The notes under the pieces: generated by a model
Databases searched by the model: none
What the model was told of the DNA's origin: nothing
What the model saw: only the letters and a program-made list of their open reading frames with translations
Program-made: the position numbers and the translations under genes
DNA from: Flavobacterium sp. BFFFF2
GTDB lineage: Bacteria > Bacteroidota > Bacteroidia > Flavobacteriales > Flavobacteriaceae
DNA: 64,000 nt
Assembly: GCA_002256385.1 (NCBI GenBank)
Contig: NKJD01000090.1
Location: forward strand, 1-64,000
Direction: 5' to 3'
In this document: positions 56,173-64,000 of the stretch, one piece after another
Layout: every line of letters starts with the position of its first letter
Position numbering within the stretch: position 1 is the stretch's first letter

Positions 56173-57658
56173 CATATATTTTCATATTAAACGTAGGCCT
56201 TCAAGAAAGTCTATGATGGTATGTATTCCGTTTTATATGTATCGGATTGAGACGAATGAGTTTGAACACGGTTTAAATTTCTTCCAAAAGATTGTTCTGA
56301 AATTTAAGGCTAGACCAGGTATTAAAGATGAAGTTATTGCTGAATATACCGGGCTGGATTCAAAGCTAATCGGGATAGTAACAGGAGAACTGCAAGCAAA
56401 ACAACTTATTAATGAACATGGTTCATTAAGTGCAAAAGGAAAAGAAAAGTTAATGGAAGTTGACGGACTGGTGATTAATTCTGGCAAGAAGAAAATTGGT
56501 TATGTATTCAAATATGTTAACCAAGATAAGCTTTACCCTTACTACATTAGTCATGTTGTCCCAGCAGATTTAATAGAAGATTCAAAGGGACAGCATCCAA
56601 AAATTGTAACCGGTACAAAAGGTGATGGTGAGGATTTCACGGACCTTCCTTTTTTCTTAGAGGAAGCCATTAAAACTAAATCTAACTATAATCGTCCTTC
56701 AGAAAGGGAAGTATTACAACTTATTCAAAATAGTAACAAAAAAGGAATTAATCAGGAAGAGGATGAAGCTAAAAATGAGAAGTTATCTAATCAGCTCAGC
56801 GTTCGTTTTTTAAATGACCAACCTGAGGTTATTTGGGCTTGCTCTTATGTATATCTGCACCAGCATGAAGATGAGACCTATGAACCTGATTGGAGAATGC
56901 TTGACCCCTTTGGTTTTGGCGATAACGTTGCACTAAAGTTTTATATCAATAATCCGGTAAATAAACATTTATTAGAAAGTATTCATAACAGATTCGCTGA
57001 TGCAAAAACATTAGGTGGTAAAATACTTGCAGATTACCAGGAACAGTTAAACAAGCTCATAGAGGAAAAGTTGCTATCCGATTTTTCAATAGGTTTCAAT
57101 AGCCTTGATAAAAATTTGCAATTGTATCTTGAGACAATTATAAGGAACTTAATTCTTATTGAAAACAATAATTTCAATGACTTAGATGGTAGTGTTTCCT
57201 TCTCTCTAAATCTACAAAATGCTTTAGAAAATATCTTAAAGCAAGACAAAGAGAAAAGAGCTGCATTTTATGAAATCGTTTATGCGGAATTAGATATTGA
57301 TTCTTCCAAAAAGAGGAATAGTCTTATTGGGATTTACCGCCAGCGTCTTTTTTCAATTAACACACAAGTGCCACAGCCATTATTAAACGCAAGTAGAGGC
57401 AATTTGGCTAAGGGTAACTCCTTACTATCCTATTTAGTGTCATTCGTTCTTACTTACAATTTCGATAATAAATCTGTTCTGTTTAAAATCCTGAAAGGTA
57501 GAATTGAACTTTTTATTGAAGTGGCTCAACTTAGAAATGAAAAAGGCCACGGACAAACTTCAAACGAAAAGGCCTTGAAGCCCCTTTCAAAAGGAGAAGT
57601 AGAAAAACATTATGGCTTCATAAAATCATTTATAAACGACTGCATTAAATTCAATTGA
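56153..57658 (+). CDS. Hypothetical protein with wHTH-like part and C-terminal RxxxxH motif, about 501 aa
   Basis: Unknown function. The first Met codons (56147 and 56153) overlap the end of the helicase gene by 26 or 20 bp; I use 56153. Residues about 40-100 (VIAEYTGLDSKLIGIVTGELQAKQLI then GSLSAKGKEKL) look like a winged helix. The C-terminal 170 residues are helical and contain RNEKGHGQ near 460, an RxxxxH motif like the catalytic motif of HEPN ribonucleases. If HEPN, this would be the toxic effector of the operon. Only the motif and helical context support this. A charged linker near 195-215 separates the parts. Confidence 0.7.
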   Translation: MAIEYNNIYFHIKRRPSRKSMMVCIPFYMYRIETNEFEHGLNFFQKIVLKFKARPGIKDEVIAEYTGLDSKLIGIVTGELQAKQLINEHGSLSAKGKEKLMEVDGLVINSGKKKIGYVFKYVNQDKLYPYYISHVVPADLIEDSKGQHPKIVTGTKGDGEDFTDLPFFLEEAIKTKSNYNRPSEREVLQLIQNSNKKGINQEEDEAKNEKLSNQLSVRFLNDQPEVIWACSYVYLHQHEDETYEPDWRMLDPFGFGDNVALKFYINNPVNKHLLESIHNRFADAKTLGGKILADYQEQLNKLIEEKLLSDFSIGFNSLDKNLQLYLETIIRNLILIENNNFNDLDGSVSFSLNLQNALENILKQDKEKRAAFYEIVYAELDIDSSKKRNSLIGIYRQRLFSINTQVPQPLLNASRGNLAKGNSLLSYLVSFVLTYNFDNKSVLFKILKGRIELFIEVAQLRNEKGHGQTSNEKALKPLSKGEVEKHYGFIKSFINDCIKFN

Positions 57659-57659
57659 T

Positions 57660-59993
57660 ATGGGAAAGAATAAAAATAGGAATAAGAATATTCCACAAAA
57701 TAACCAACCACCTAAACAAATTCCTACATCACCTGTAAAACCAATGCTTACAGATGAGCAGAAAATTGAGATTGAGTTTAAGCAAGAGGAACTTCAATCT
57801 GTAGAACCAGTTGAACAATTAACTCCTGAATCTGAGTCTAAATTGAAAGAATCTGAAACAAAGGATGACTTGTCAAAATATTGGAACTTTGTAAAAGATA
57901 TCAATAAACGCCTGGAATCTCTATTGGTGTCAACTAAGGATGAAAAAGATAAGACAAGTAAGTTAAAAGAAGATTTAGAATCATCAAAAAAGGAAGCCGA
58001 TGGTATAAAAGCAGATTTGAAGAAGAAGCTAGAAGACTATAATAAAAAGGACAAAGAGCTTACAGAAAGGGAATTTGCTCTTGACAATGGCGAATACACT
58101 GCTGTTATTAGAAGGCTTCTTGATACAATTAAAGACACCGAACAAAAGGTGTTTACTGATACTGAAAATTTATTAAAGGAACTGTCTGCGTTTCATAAGA
58201 AAAATATTGAGGATTTTTCAGAACATATCAGTCTTAATGCTGATTTTGAAAAGCAACAGGCAGAACTTAAAAGAGAAAAGAAAAAGTTTGAAGTTGAAAA
58301 ACAAATTTTCAAAGATGATTTGCAGGATGAGTTTGAAACTAAGTATTCTGAGCAATTAACAATAAAAACCGCAGAATTAGAAAGATTACAGCGTAAAGCG
58401 AATACAATTGAGCAGGAGAATGCGAATTTAAAGCAGCTTTTTGAAGACTTGCAAAATGCCTTTGAATCAACAGAGCCACAAGAAATTTTAATGCAACATT
58501 CTTTTCTGACTAAAGAATTGGAAAATCTGAAAAAGGAAATAAATGAAAGACCAGAACAATTTGAATTAGATACTAAACAAGCAAAAATTGAGGAGCTTCA
58601 GGCAAAAGTAACAGAGTATCAATCAAAGATAAATGAAGGGGAATTACTTGAACTCAAACGTATTCTAAGCAATATGGATTCTTATGTTATAGAAATTAAC
58701 GCTTACAAGAATCAAATAGAAAGTGCAAAAGTTCGGGAAGCTTCATTGAAAAAGACCATTGACGACTTATCAGTAACCATTGATCAACTTAAAGGCGAAT
58801 CAACTAAAAAGGCTGATGCCTTTGAATTTGCTAAGAATTGCGATTCAGATGCCAGAAACCTTGGTTTTAATCATCTTCAAACCAAAAAGGATACTCCTGC
58901 TAATTTGGTTGACCTATCCAGTTATTTACAACAATGGATGGCATTCAAGTCTGATAAACCCTTTTATTATTCACTTGAAACAATCAGAATATTTCTTGCG
59001 GGTTTGCACATGTCTCCAATAAGCATTTTGCATGGGATAAGCGGAACAGGAAAAACAAGCCTGCCAAGAGAGTTTGCGAAGGCTTTGGTTTCTGATGGGT
59101 ATTATGTGGGTGTAGATGATGACAACCAAAACAAGGCACCCTACAGGATATGTGCGGTTCAATCAGGCTGGAGAGACAATATGGACTTGATGGGTTATTA
59201 CAATTCTTTTGAACACAAATACAAAGAGACCGATTTCTTTAAAGCTCTATACACGGCTAATCAGCCAAAATATGCTGACACCCTATTCCTGATTATTCTG
59301 GATGAAATGAATCTTTCAAGACCTGAGCATTATTTTGCTGATTTCCTGTCACTGTTAGAACAATCTCCATCTGAACGCTATATTGGTCTTACAAATACAC
59401 CTAATGAAGTTTTACCAGCCCTAATTAAAGGAGGTAAACTCAAGATTCCGGAAAATGTAAGATTTATTGGAACTGCGAATCATGATGAAACTACTTTAGA
59501 GTTTGCACCTAAAACCTATGACCGCTCCAATTTGATGGAAATGCCAAAGAATCATCCTGGAAAGGGGAGTCTTAAAGGACCTGAAAAACTTTTTAACATT
59601 ACTTATAATTGGCTTCAGAATAATTTTATAGAAGCTGAAAAACACTATTCTAAAGAGTCGGCAGAATTTGTAAAATTTACTTCAGAAATAGAAACCCTTT
59701 TGTTGAAAGACCGAGGAATTGGAGTTGGTAATCGACTCGAAAGTCAAGCTGAAAGATTTATTTCGGTCTTCTTGCATTCAGGAGATAAGAAAAACAATAA
59801 ACAAGACTTGGCTTCAGCGGCTGATCATTTGATTACAAGTAGATTATTTCGATCATTGAAGAATCGTTATGATTTAGATAAGAATAATTTATCAAGTTTT
59901 AAAAAAGATTATGTTGAACAGTTTAAGAAAGTATTCGATTTAGAACCAAAATATGGGATTGAATTATTGGAAATTGAATTAAGCAAGAAGTAA
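57660..59993 (+). CDS. Coiled-coil McrB-like AAA+ ATPase
   Basis: A 777-aa protein. The first 35 residues are Lys/Asn/Pro-rich and disordered (GKNKNRNKN). Residues about 60-410 form long charged coiled coils (KEDLESSKKEADGIKADLKK and similar). The C-terminal part is a McrB-type AAA+ domain: Walker A GISGTGKTS (about 458-466), Walker B LIILDEMNLSRPEHYF (about 543-558, with the DEMN and the AAA_5-type insertion), sensor-1 GTANHDE (about 602-608). McrB hydrolyses GTP in the classical type IV restriction system; the nucleotide here is not known. The following DUF2357/McrC-like gene overlaps it by 1 bp (TAATG), the normal McrB-McrC arrangement. Confidence 0.88.
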   Translation: MGKNKNRNKNIPQNNQPPKQIPTSPVKPMLTDEQKIEIEFKQEELQSVEPVEQLTPESESKLKESETKDDLSKYWNFVKDINKRLESLLVSTKDEKDKTSKLKEDLESSKKEADGIKADLKKKLEDYNKKDKELTEREFALDNGEYTAVIRRLLDTIKDTEQKVFTDTENLLKELSAFHKKNIEDFSEHISLNADFEKQQAELKREKKKFEVEKQIFKDDLQDEFETKYSEQLTIKTAELERLQRKANTIEQENANLKQLFEDLQNAFESTEPQEILMQHSFLTKELENLKKEINERPEQFELDTKQAKIEELQAKVTEYQSKINEGELLELKRILSNMDSYVIEINAYKNQIESAKVREASLKKTIDDLSVTIDQLKGESTKKADAFEFAKNCDSDARNLGFNHLQTKKDTPANLVDLSSYLQQWMAFKSDKPFYYSLETIRIFLAGLHMSPISILHGISGTGKTSLPREFAKALVSDGYYVGVDDDNQNKAPYRICAVQSGWRDNMDLMGYYNSFEHKYKETDFFKALYTANQPKYADTLFLIILDEMNLSRPEHYFADFLSLLEQSPSERYIGLTNTPNEVLPALIKGGKLKIPENVRFIGTANHDETTLEFAPKTYDRSNLMEMPKNHPGKGSLKGPEKLFNITYNWLQNNFIEAEKHYSKESAEFVKFTSEIETLLLKDRGIGVGNRLESQAERFISVFLHSGDKKNNKQDLASAADHLITSRLFRSLKNRYDLDKNNLSSFKKDYVEQFKKVFDLEPKYGIELLEIELSKK

Positions 59994-61834
59994 TGAGACT
60001 ATATGACCGATATATAGATAAAATTGTCTTGGAAAAAGACCTACCAAATCAAATTGATTTTGGACGGTATTGTTTTGTAGCTCAAGAATTTGGTTTTAAG
60101 GATATTACCTATTCGAGCTTCCAAACAAATAAAGCTATTAGTCAGGAATTGCTTTTGGAAAAAAATAAGAGCCTGCAGGAAATATTCATTGATATTTCAA
60201 TTGATATAGACAAAGCGGGAATTGACAATTTTAATGTTATACCATTAATTCGAAGAATCAAAAATAAGTTAGGATTAAATGAGTTTGAAAAATTACTTTA
60301 TGAAAAGGTTTTTCATCTCGAAGAGATATTTAGATTGCCGCATTATTTGCTAGAAAGGGAAATAGAAAAAGTGAATGTTTCAAGGGCAAAGCGGATACCT
60401 ACAAAAAGTTATCAATACCTAGCTTCACATACAGAAGATTGGATACATAAAAGCATTGTAAGCTTTAAACCAAGCAGAATTCTTAATGAAGAATTGGAGC
60501 TAAATTTCGATATTTATGAAAATCAACTCTCCGTTGCATTTATTGAAAGATGTTTGGTTTATCTCAATTCTCGATTGAAAGGGATACAGGATATTAAGGA
60601 TTTTCACCAAATGTATCAAATTTTATTAAATAAGGATTTTTCTAAAGGGTGGTATTCAAAGTTGAATAGAAACTTTAAGTTAATGGGGTATGCTTACGAC
60701 GATGAAAACTACAAAGCTGAGGATGGAATTAACGACCAGCATATTTTAACAGAAACGGAGGATACTTTGAATCAAATCAATAAAAGGCTGTTGCTACTCC
60801 GTAAAAGTGACCTTTTCGATTTGGTAAATAAACGAGCCACACAATCTATTTCGCTTCGCAATACGAATGTATTGGTAAATCACAAACATTACAGATATAT
60901 AAAATCTTTATGGATTGAGCTTTTGAAAGTGAAGCCAGAACAAAGTGATTCAGAAAAAATCAAATTTGAACAAGATGTTTTTAAAGGACTTAGAGCTTAT
61001 GGTAAAAGTCTATTTACATATATCTTAAAAAACAATTTGGAATTCGAACTAAATGGAAATTATAAAAAACTAAGTGGACAACATTTGCATTTAAGTCAAG
61101 TTAATTTCATTGAAACAGACAAAGGAACTTTTCTACTTTCGATTGGAAATTACCAAATCAAAATTGTCATTATTGGGAATGAGCCTAATCCTGAGGATAA
61201 CCTTTTTTCATCACTAAAAAGCAAGAATACTTACCTATTGTATTTTGCTGAGCAAATAAAAATAAGTAATTCAAGACTAATTCAAATAAATCCATTAGAT
61301 CCTGATAGTATTGAACGATTGGGTACTTTGGTTAGAAAATTTCTTTTGATGGCATATATAGATAGTATTTTCCATGAGTATGAATTTAAACACCTTTTAA
61401 AATATTATATAAAATATATACCAACTCAATTCATAGAGTTTAAAAACTATAGTTACATCTTTCATTCATTCCCCAAAACTAAAATATCATTTGAAGAAGT
61501 AAAAAAAGGGATTGAAAACGACTCAATATTTAAATCCAAAAGCAGACCTGACCAAGATAACATCTTAAAAGCAATTTTTGATTTACTTGAGGACATTGAA
61601 TTGAATGCGATTCGACTAAAGGATGAATATTTGTGCTGTTTTAATTGTGGTGAGAAACTTCACTCTTTCCATATTAAAAAACTAAATTATCTCAAATGTC
61701 CATCCTGCCAGTGTTTGATTGATAGTTCAAATATTGAAAAAATAGTTCTGAAAATTGAGGATTCAAAATTTGATACTTTAAACGATGATGAATTTGGAAT
61801 GGATGGTCTAATTTTCAACAAGGCGGAATTATGA
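59993..61834 (+). CDS. DUF2357/McrC-like protein with C-terminal zinc ribbon
   Basis: A 613-aa protein. The YENQLSVAFIERCLVYLN segment (about 180-197) is the DUF2357 signature. DUF2357 proteins stand in the McrC position next to McrB-like ATPases and are often nuclease-linked; a catalytic PD-(D/E)XK core is not clear here. The C-terminus has CCFNCGEKLHSF and LKCPSCQC (about 545-580), a four-Cys zinc ribbon. Start and stop are coupled to both neighbours (TAATG with the McrB-like gene, ATGA with the WYL gene). It likely carries the complex's DNA-recognition or cleavage role, by analogy with McrC. Confidence 0.82.
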   Translation: MRLYDRYIDKIVLEKDLPNQIDFGRYCFVAQEFGFKDITYSSFQTNKAISQELLLEKNKSLQEIFIDISIDIDKAGIDNFNVIPLIRRIKNKLGLNEFEKLLYEKVFHLEEIFRLPHYLLEREIEKVNVSRAKRIPTKSYQYLASHTEDWIHKSIVSFKPSRILNEELELNFDIYENQLSVAFIERCLVYLNSRLKGIQDIKDFHQMYQILLNKDFSKGWYSKLNRNFKLMGYAYDDENYKAEDGINDQHILTETEDTLNQINKRLLLLRKSDLFDLVNKRATQSISLRNTNVLVNHKHYRYIKSLWIELLKVKPEQSDSEKIKFEQDVFKGLRAYGKSLFTYILKNNLEFELNGNYKKLSGQHLHLSQVNFIETDKGTFLLSIGNYQIKIVIIGNEPNPEDNLFSSLKSKNTYLLYFAEQIKISNSRLIQINPLDPDSIERLGTLVRKFLLMAYIDSIFHEYEFKHLLKYYIKYIPTQFIEFKNYSYIFHSFPKTKISFEEVKKGIENDSIFKSKSRPDQDNILKAIFDLLEDIELNAIRLKDEYLCCFNCGEKLHSFHIKKLNYLKCPSCQCLIDSSNIEKIVLKIEDSKFDTLNDDEFGMDGLIFNKAEL

Positions 61835-62847
61835 GTATCAATAAAAACGCATATCTAAGGTACCAGGTACTTGACAAATGCTTTTGCAACAAGTACAAGA
61901 TTTATTTTATCGAGGATTTACTGAATGAAGTGAATAAGTCATTAGAGGACTTCAATGGTTCCGGTTCTAAAATAGAAAAAAGGCAACTTTTTGATGACAT
62001 TAAATTCATGGAAAGTGAAGCAGGTTGGTCAATTCCATTAGAAAGAATCAAAGAGGGGAAAAGGGTAAAATATCGTTATAGTGAAGATAACTTTAGCATA
62101 AAAAATCAAAAGATAAGCGATGAAGAATTAGATGCTATTAATGCTGCATTGATGGTTTTTATGCGTTTTAAAGGGCTTCCTCAGTTTGAATGGATAAACG
62201 AGTTAGTGCCTAAGCTACAGTCGGTATTTCAACAAGATGAAACAATTGAAGTGATAAGCTTTGACCAAAATGAATTTCTCGTAGGATTGGAACATTTACC
62301 AATGCTTTATAAAAGCATTATTAAAGAAACGGTTCTTGCAATTGAATACCAGTCATTCAAAGACAGAAATTCTAAATTGTTAAAAGTTCATCCCTATTAT
62401 TTGAAACAATTCAATAAAAGATGGTTTCTATTTGGACTTAATAATACTGACAAACTACTCTATAATTTGCCGTTAGATAGAATAAAAAGTATTAAACCTG
62501 ATCACATGAAATTTATGAAAAATTCTGTAATAAATTTCAAAGAATATTTTGAGGATATTGTCGGAGTTAGTTTTCAGGCAAATAGTAAACCGATTAAAAT
62601 TAGAATTCATCTTGATAACGAAATTGCTCCATACGTATTAACCAAACCGTTGCACGGTTCGCAAAAAAAGATTGAGTCAAATGACGAAGGTTTTGTTATC
62701 CAATTAGAAGTTATTCCTAACCACGAATTGAAACAACTCCTTTTATCATTTGGGGATGGTCTTGAGGTTGTTTCACCTGAATCATACAGAGATGAAATTA
62801 GTAGGACTATAAAAAAAATGAAAATGAAATATGACAATGTTTGTTAA
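61831..62847 (+). CDS. WYL-domain transcriptional regulator
   Basis: A 338-aa wHTH-WYL-WCX protein. Winged helix within 1-75 (RQLFDDIKFMESEAG recognition part), WYL region about 160-235 with AIEYQSF, RWFLFGLNN near 195-203 and LPLDRIKSI, and a WCX end. It overlaps the DUF2357 gene by 4 bp, so unlike the other two WYL genes it is the last gene of the operon it presumably regulates. This allows negative feedback in which the regulator is made with its target system. A 6-bp CGCCTA/TAGGCG hairpin follows at 62875-62891. Confidence 0.9.
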   Translation: MSINKNAYLRYQVLDKCFCNKYKIYFIEDLLNEVNKSLEDFNGSGSKIEKRQLFDDIKFMESEAGWSIPLERIKEGKRVKYRYSEDNFSIKNQKISDEELDAINAALMVFMRFKGLPQFEWINELVPKLQSVFQQDETIEVISFDQNEFLVGLEHLPMLYKSIIKETVLAIEYQSFKDRNSKLLKVHPYYLKQFNKRWFLFGLNNTDKLLYNLPLDRIKSIKPDHMKFMKNSVINFKEYFEDIVGVSFQANSKPIKIRIHLDNEIAPYVLTKPLHGSQKKIESNDEGFVIQLEVIPNHELKQLLLSFGDGLEVVSPESYRDEISRTIKKMKMKYDNVC

Positions 62848-62874
62848 TTTCAATATGTTTTTTGAAAATTTCAA

Positions 62875-62891
62875 CGCCTAATAAATAGGCG
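62875..62891. terminator. Short hairpin between convergent genes
   Basis: CGCCTA (62875-62880) and TAGGCG (62886-62891) form a perfect 6-bp stem with a 5-nt ATAAA loop. It lies between the convergent WYL and 177-aa genes. The flanks are AT-rich but without a long T-tract on either strand, so it is at best a weak bidirectional terminator. Confidence 0.4.
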
Positions 62892-62927
62892 AAAGAATTA
62901 ATTTGCGCATTTTTAATTTACTTTTGA

Positions 62928-63461
62928 TTAGTTATATTTTAAGGTATCTGTGTTAGCAATAATACCATCCTCAACTTTATATTGAACTTGATTAATGGTA
63001 AACTCTAATTTATGAATTGATTTATCAATTAATTTAAATGCAATTTTTTCTAATTGATCAATTGGGATACTTTTACTTTCAATTTCAAATTCAATTGTAA
63101 AGTGTTCTGTAAAATACTCATGGTTTAGGCATTCATTCCATGATGTTATTGGTCCTTGGCATGGCAGATCGTCTGAAAAAATAAAGTAGTTGCCACCAAT
63201 TTCTCTTAAAGATAATCCCCCAGAATTATTCGGAATGTCGGACTTCCAAGAAATATTTAGGACTGGAATTGATTGCTTATGTAAAATAATAAATATCTGC
63301 TCAAGTATGTTTTCGGATAGCTTTATTGATTCTTTAGTTAAAGCGGTGTTCCATTCGTTTACCTTTCCATTTACTTCCTCTGGAAAGGGGATTTTGTTTT
63401 TATTAATTTGAATAAAATTAAGCAAGTTTTGCTCGTTTATTTCATTAGTTTCTATATACAT
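62928..63461 (-). CDS. Hypothetical protein, 177 aa
   Basis: No family recognised. An acidic soluble protein with mixed strands and helices, no membrane segment or metal motif. The ATG at 63461 is the first in frame. It lies 25 bp downstream of the next minus-strand gene, so the two may be one transcript. It is convergent with the eight-gene operon and probably not part of it. Confidence 0.75.
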   Translation of the reverse strand: MYIETNEINEQNLLNFIQINKNKIPFPEEVNGKVNEWNTALTKESIKLSENILEQIFIILHKQSIPVLNISWKSDIPNNSGGLSLREIGGNYFIFSDDLPCQGPITSWNECLNHEYFTEHFTIEFEIESKSIPIDQLEKIAFKLIDKSIHKLEFTINQVQYKVEDGIIANTDTLKYN

Positions 63462-63486
63462 ATTGGTAAGGTTTAATAGTTGTGAT

Positions 63487-64000
63487 TTATTTTGAAATTA
63501 GCACTAGTTTATTGTCTACAAGCTTGCATTTGTTAGAGCTTGATAATTTAAGTCCACCATCATTACTTAATACTTGGGAAATGTCCCATTTTCTCGAATG
63601 TAATTCTGCCTTTAAATTCATTAGAAACACACCTCTGCTTGATGACCATCCAGAATTACCGCATTCTTTATTATAGCGTTCAACCAATTCTTGATTACTT
63701 AATTCATTTAGCTCTTTATATCTTATTTGAGGTTTGGGAATGATTATGTTCTTAAGGTGAGCAAAATCTATTTTGTTTTGTTGGCTAATAATTAAAAAAT
63801 ATTTGCCTTGATTAAGTAGTTGAAATGGAGCATTTGCTTTTTCTCCCACAATGCTAACACCAATGAAATTAAGGTTTTCATCAAACCCTAAAACAAATAA
63901 ATTAGATAGGTTTGTAAGGTCAATTAATGTTTGAAGATGCGAGTGGTTTATTGATAATAATAAACTATGATTAACGGCTAAATCCTTAACAGATACATAA
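63487..64000 (-). CDS. Hypothetical protein, partial (N-terminus outside the window)
   Basis: The frame is open from the stop at 63487 to the window edge (about 170 codons). The GTG at 63849 is not a convincing start, because the frame continues upstream without a stop (residues ...LFVLGFDENLNFIGVSI before it) and reads like real protein. The true start is therefore beyond 64000. The visible part has KELNELSNQELVERYNKECGNSGW, SSRGVFLMNLKAELHSRKWDIS near the C-terminus; no family is recognised. Partner of the 177-aa gene by position. Confidence 0.7.
   Translation of the reverse strand, partial: YVSVKDLAVNHSLLLSINHSHLQTLIDLTNLSNLFVLGFDENLNFIGVSIVGEKANAPFQLLNQGKYFLIISQQNKIDFAHLKNIIIPKPQIRYKELNELSNQELVERYNKECGNSGWSSSRGVFLMNLKAELHSRKWDISQVLSNDGGLKLSSSNKCKLVDNKLVLISK

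Noticed and set aside
63487..63849. Complete 120-aa gene starting at GTG 63849
   Set aside because: The frame stays open and protein-like to the window edge, so this is the C-terminal part of a longer gene.
1..64000. CRISPR array, complete rRNA or tRNA gene, insertion sequence or integrase
   Set aside because: No regularly spaced repeats, no transposase DDE or tyrosine-recombinase RHRY signature in any large frame, and no complete tRNA found by eye.

Overview
The window looks like a defence and mobile-element region of a Bacteroidota chromosome (Flavobacteriia, Sphingobacteriia or Cytophagia-like). The DNA is AT-rich, genes lack clear Shine-Dalgarno sequences, many junctions are TAATG or ATGA overlaps, and a few start sites carry a TAnnTTTG box typical of Bacteroidota promoters. 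An RteC-family protein, an excisionase-like HTH protein and a TOPRIM/RecA primase-helicase are the gene types carried on Bacteroidota integrative elements. There is no housekeeping core (no rRNA, ribosomal or central-metabolism genes) and no integrase is visible. Any integrase or second attachment end must lie outside the window.

Layout. 1-565: no gene, but a terminator, nested inverted repeats and a short stretch resembling a tRNA-Ser 3' end. 566-4508 (-): a four-gene operon led by an AAA+ ATPase, divergent from a WYL regulator (4711-5703 +). 5897-9147: unrelated singletons, including two single-pass membrane proteins and a protein with uracil-DNA-glycosylase-like motifs. 9389-12688 (+): RteC-like protein, a palindromic operator candidate, an excisionase-like HTH protein and a primase-helicase.

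12930-39331 (+): the largest system. An XRE regulator is followed without real gaps by a SNF2-like helicase, a 1656-aa N6-adenine methyltransferase, a small PD-(D/E)XK-like nuclease, a 1718-aa sacsin/Hsp90-type ATPase, an Upf1-like SF1 helicase, a second sacsin-type ATPase ending in a DUF3883-like nuclease domain, and a 2000-aa DEAD-box/DUF1998 helicase. The SNF2, methyltransferase and DUF1998 parts recall class 1 DISARM. The phospholipase-D nuclease DrmC is not visible, and two GHKL ATPases, an Upf1 helicase and a separate nuclease are present instead.

39349-46903: smaller two-gene modules. These are an Nmad3-like protein with a PD-(D/E)XK nuclease; a small protein resembling the GyrA/ParC C-gate region beside a DUF2779 nuclease; a UDG-like protein; an M28-type metallopeptidase with an unknown partner, divergent from a second WYL regulator; and two tandem small acidic proteins that look like paralogues. 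47189-49800 (+): a DnaB-like helicase, a structured 185-bp gap and a retron-type reverse transcriptase.

50212-62847 (+): an eight-gene operon. It holds the TerY-phosphorylation triad (vWA protein, PP2C phosphatase, kinase with zinc ribbon), an Upf1-like helicase, an unknown protein with an RxxxxH motif, a coiled-coil McrB-like AAA+ GTPase/ATPase, a DUF2357/McrC-like protein and a third WYL regulator. 62928-64000 (-): two unknown genes, the last one cut by the window edge.

The common thread is that nucleic-acid-processing enzymes are grouped with modification, signalling (kinase and phosphatase) and WYL or XRE regulators. This is the usual make-up of an anti-phage defence island. The functions of the multi-gene systems are inferred from domains and synteny, not shown by the sequence itself.
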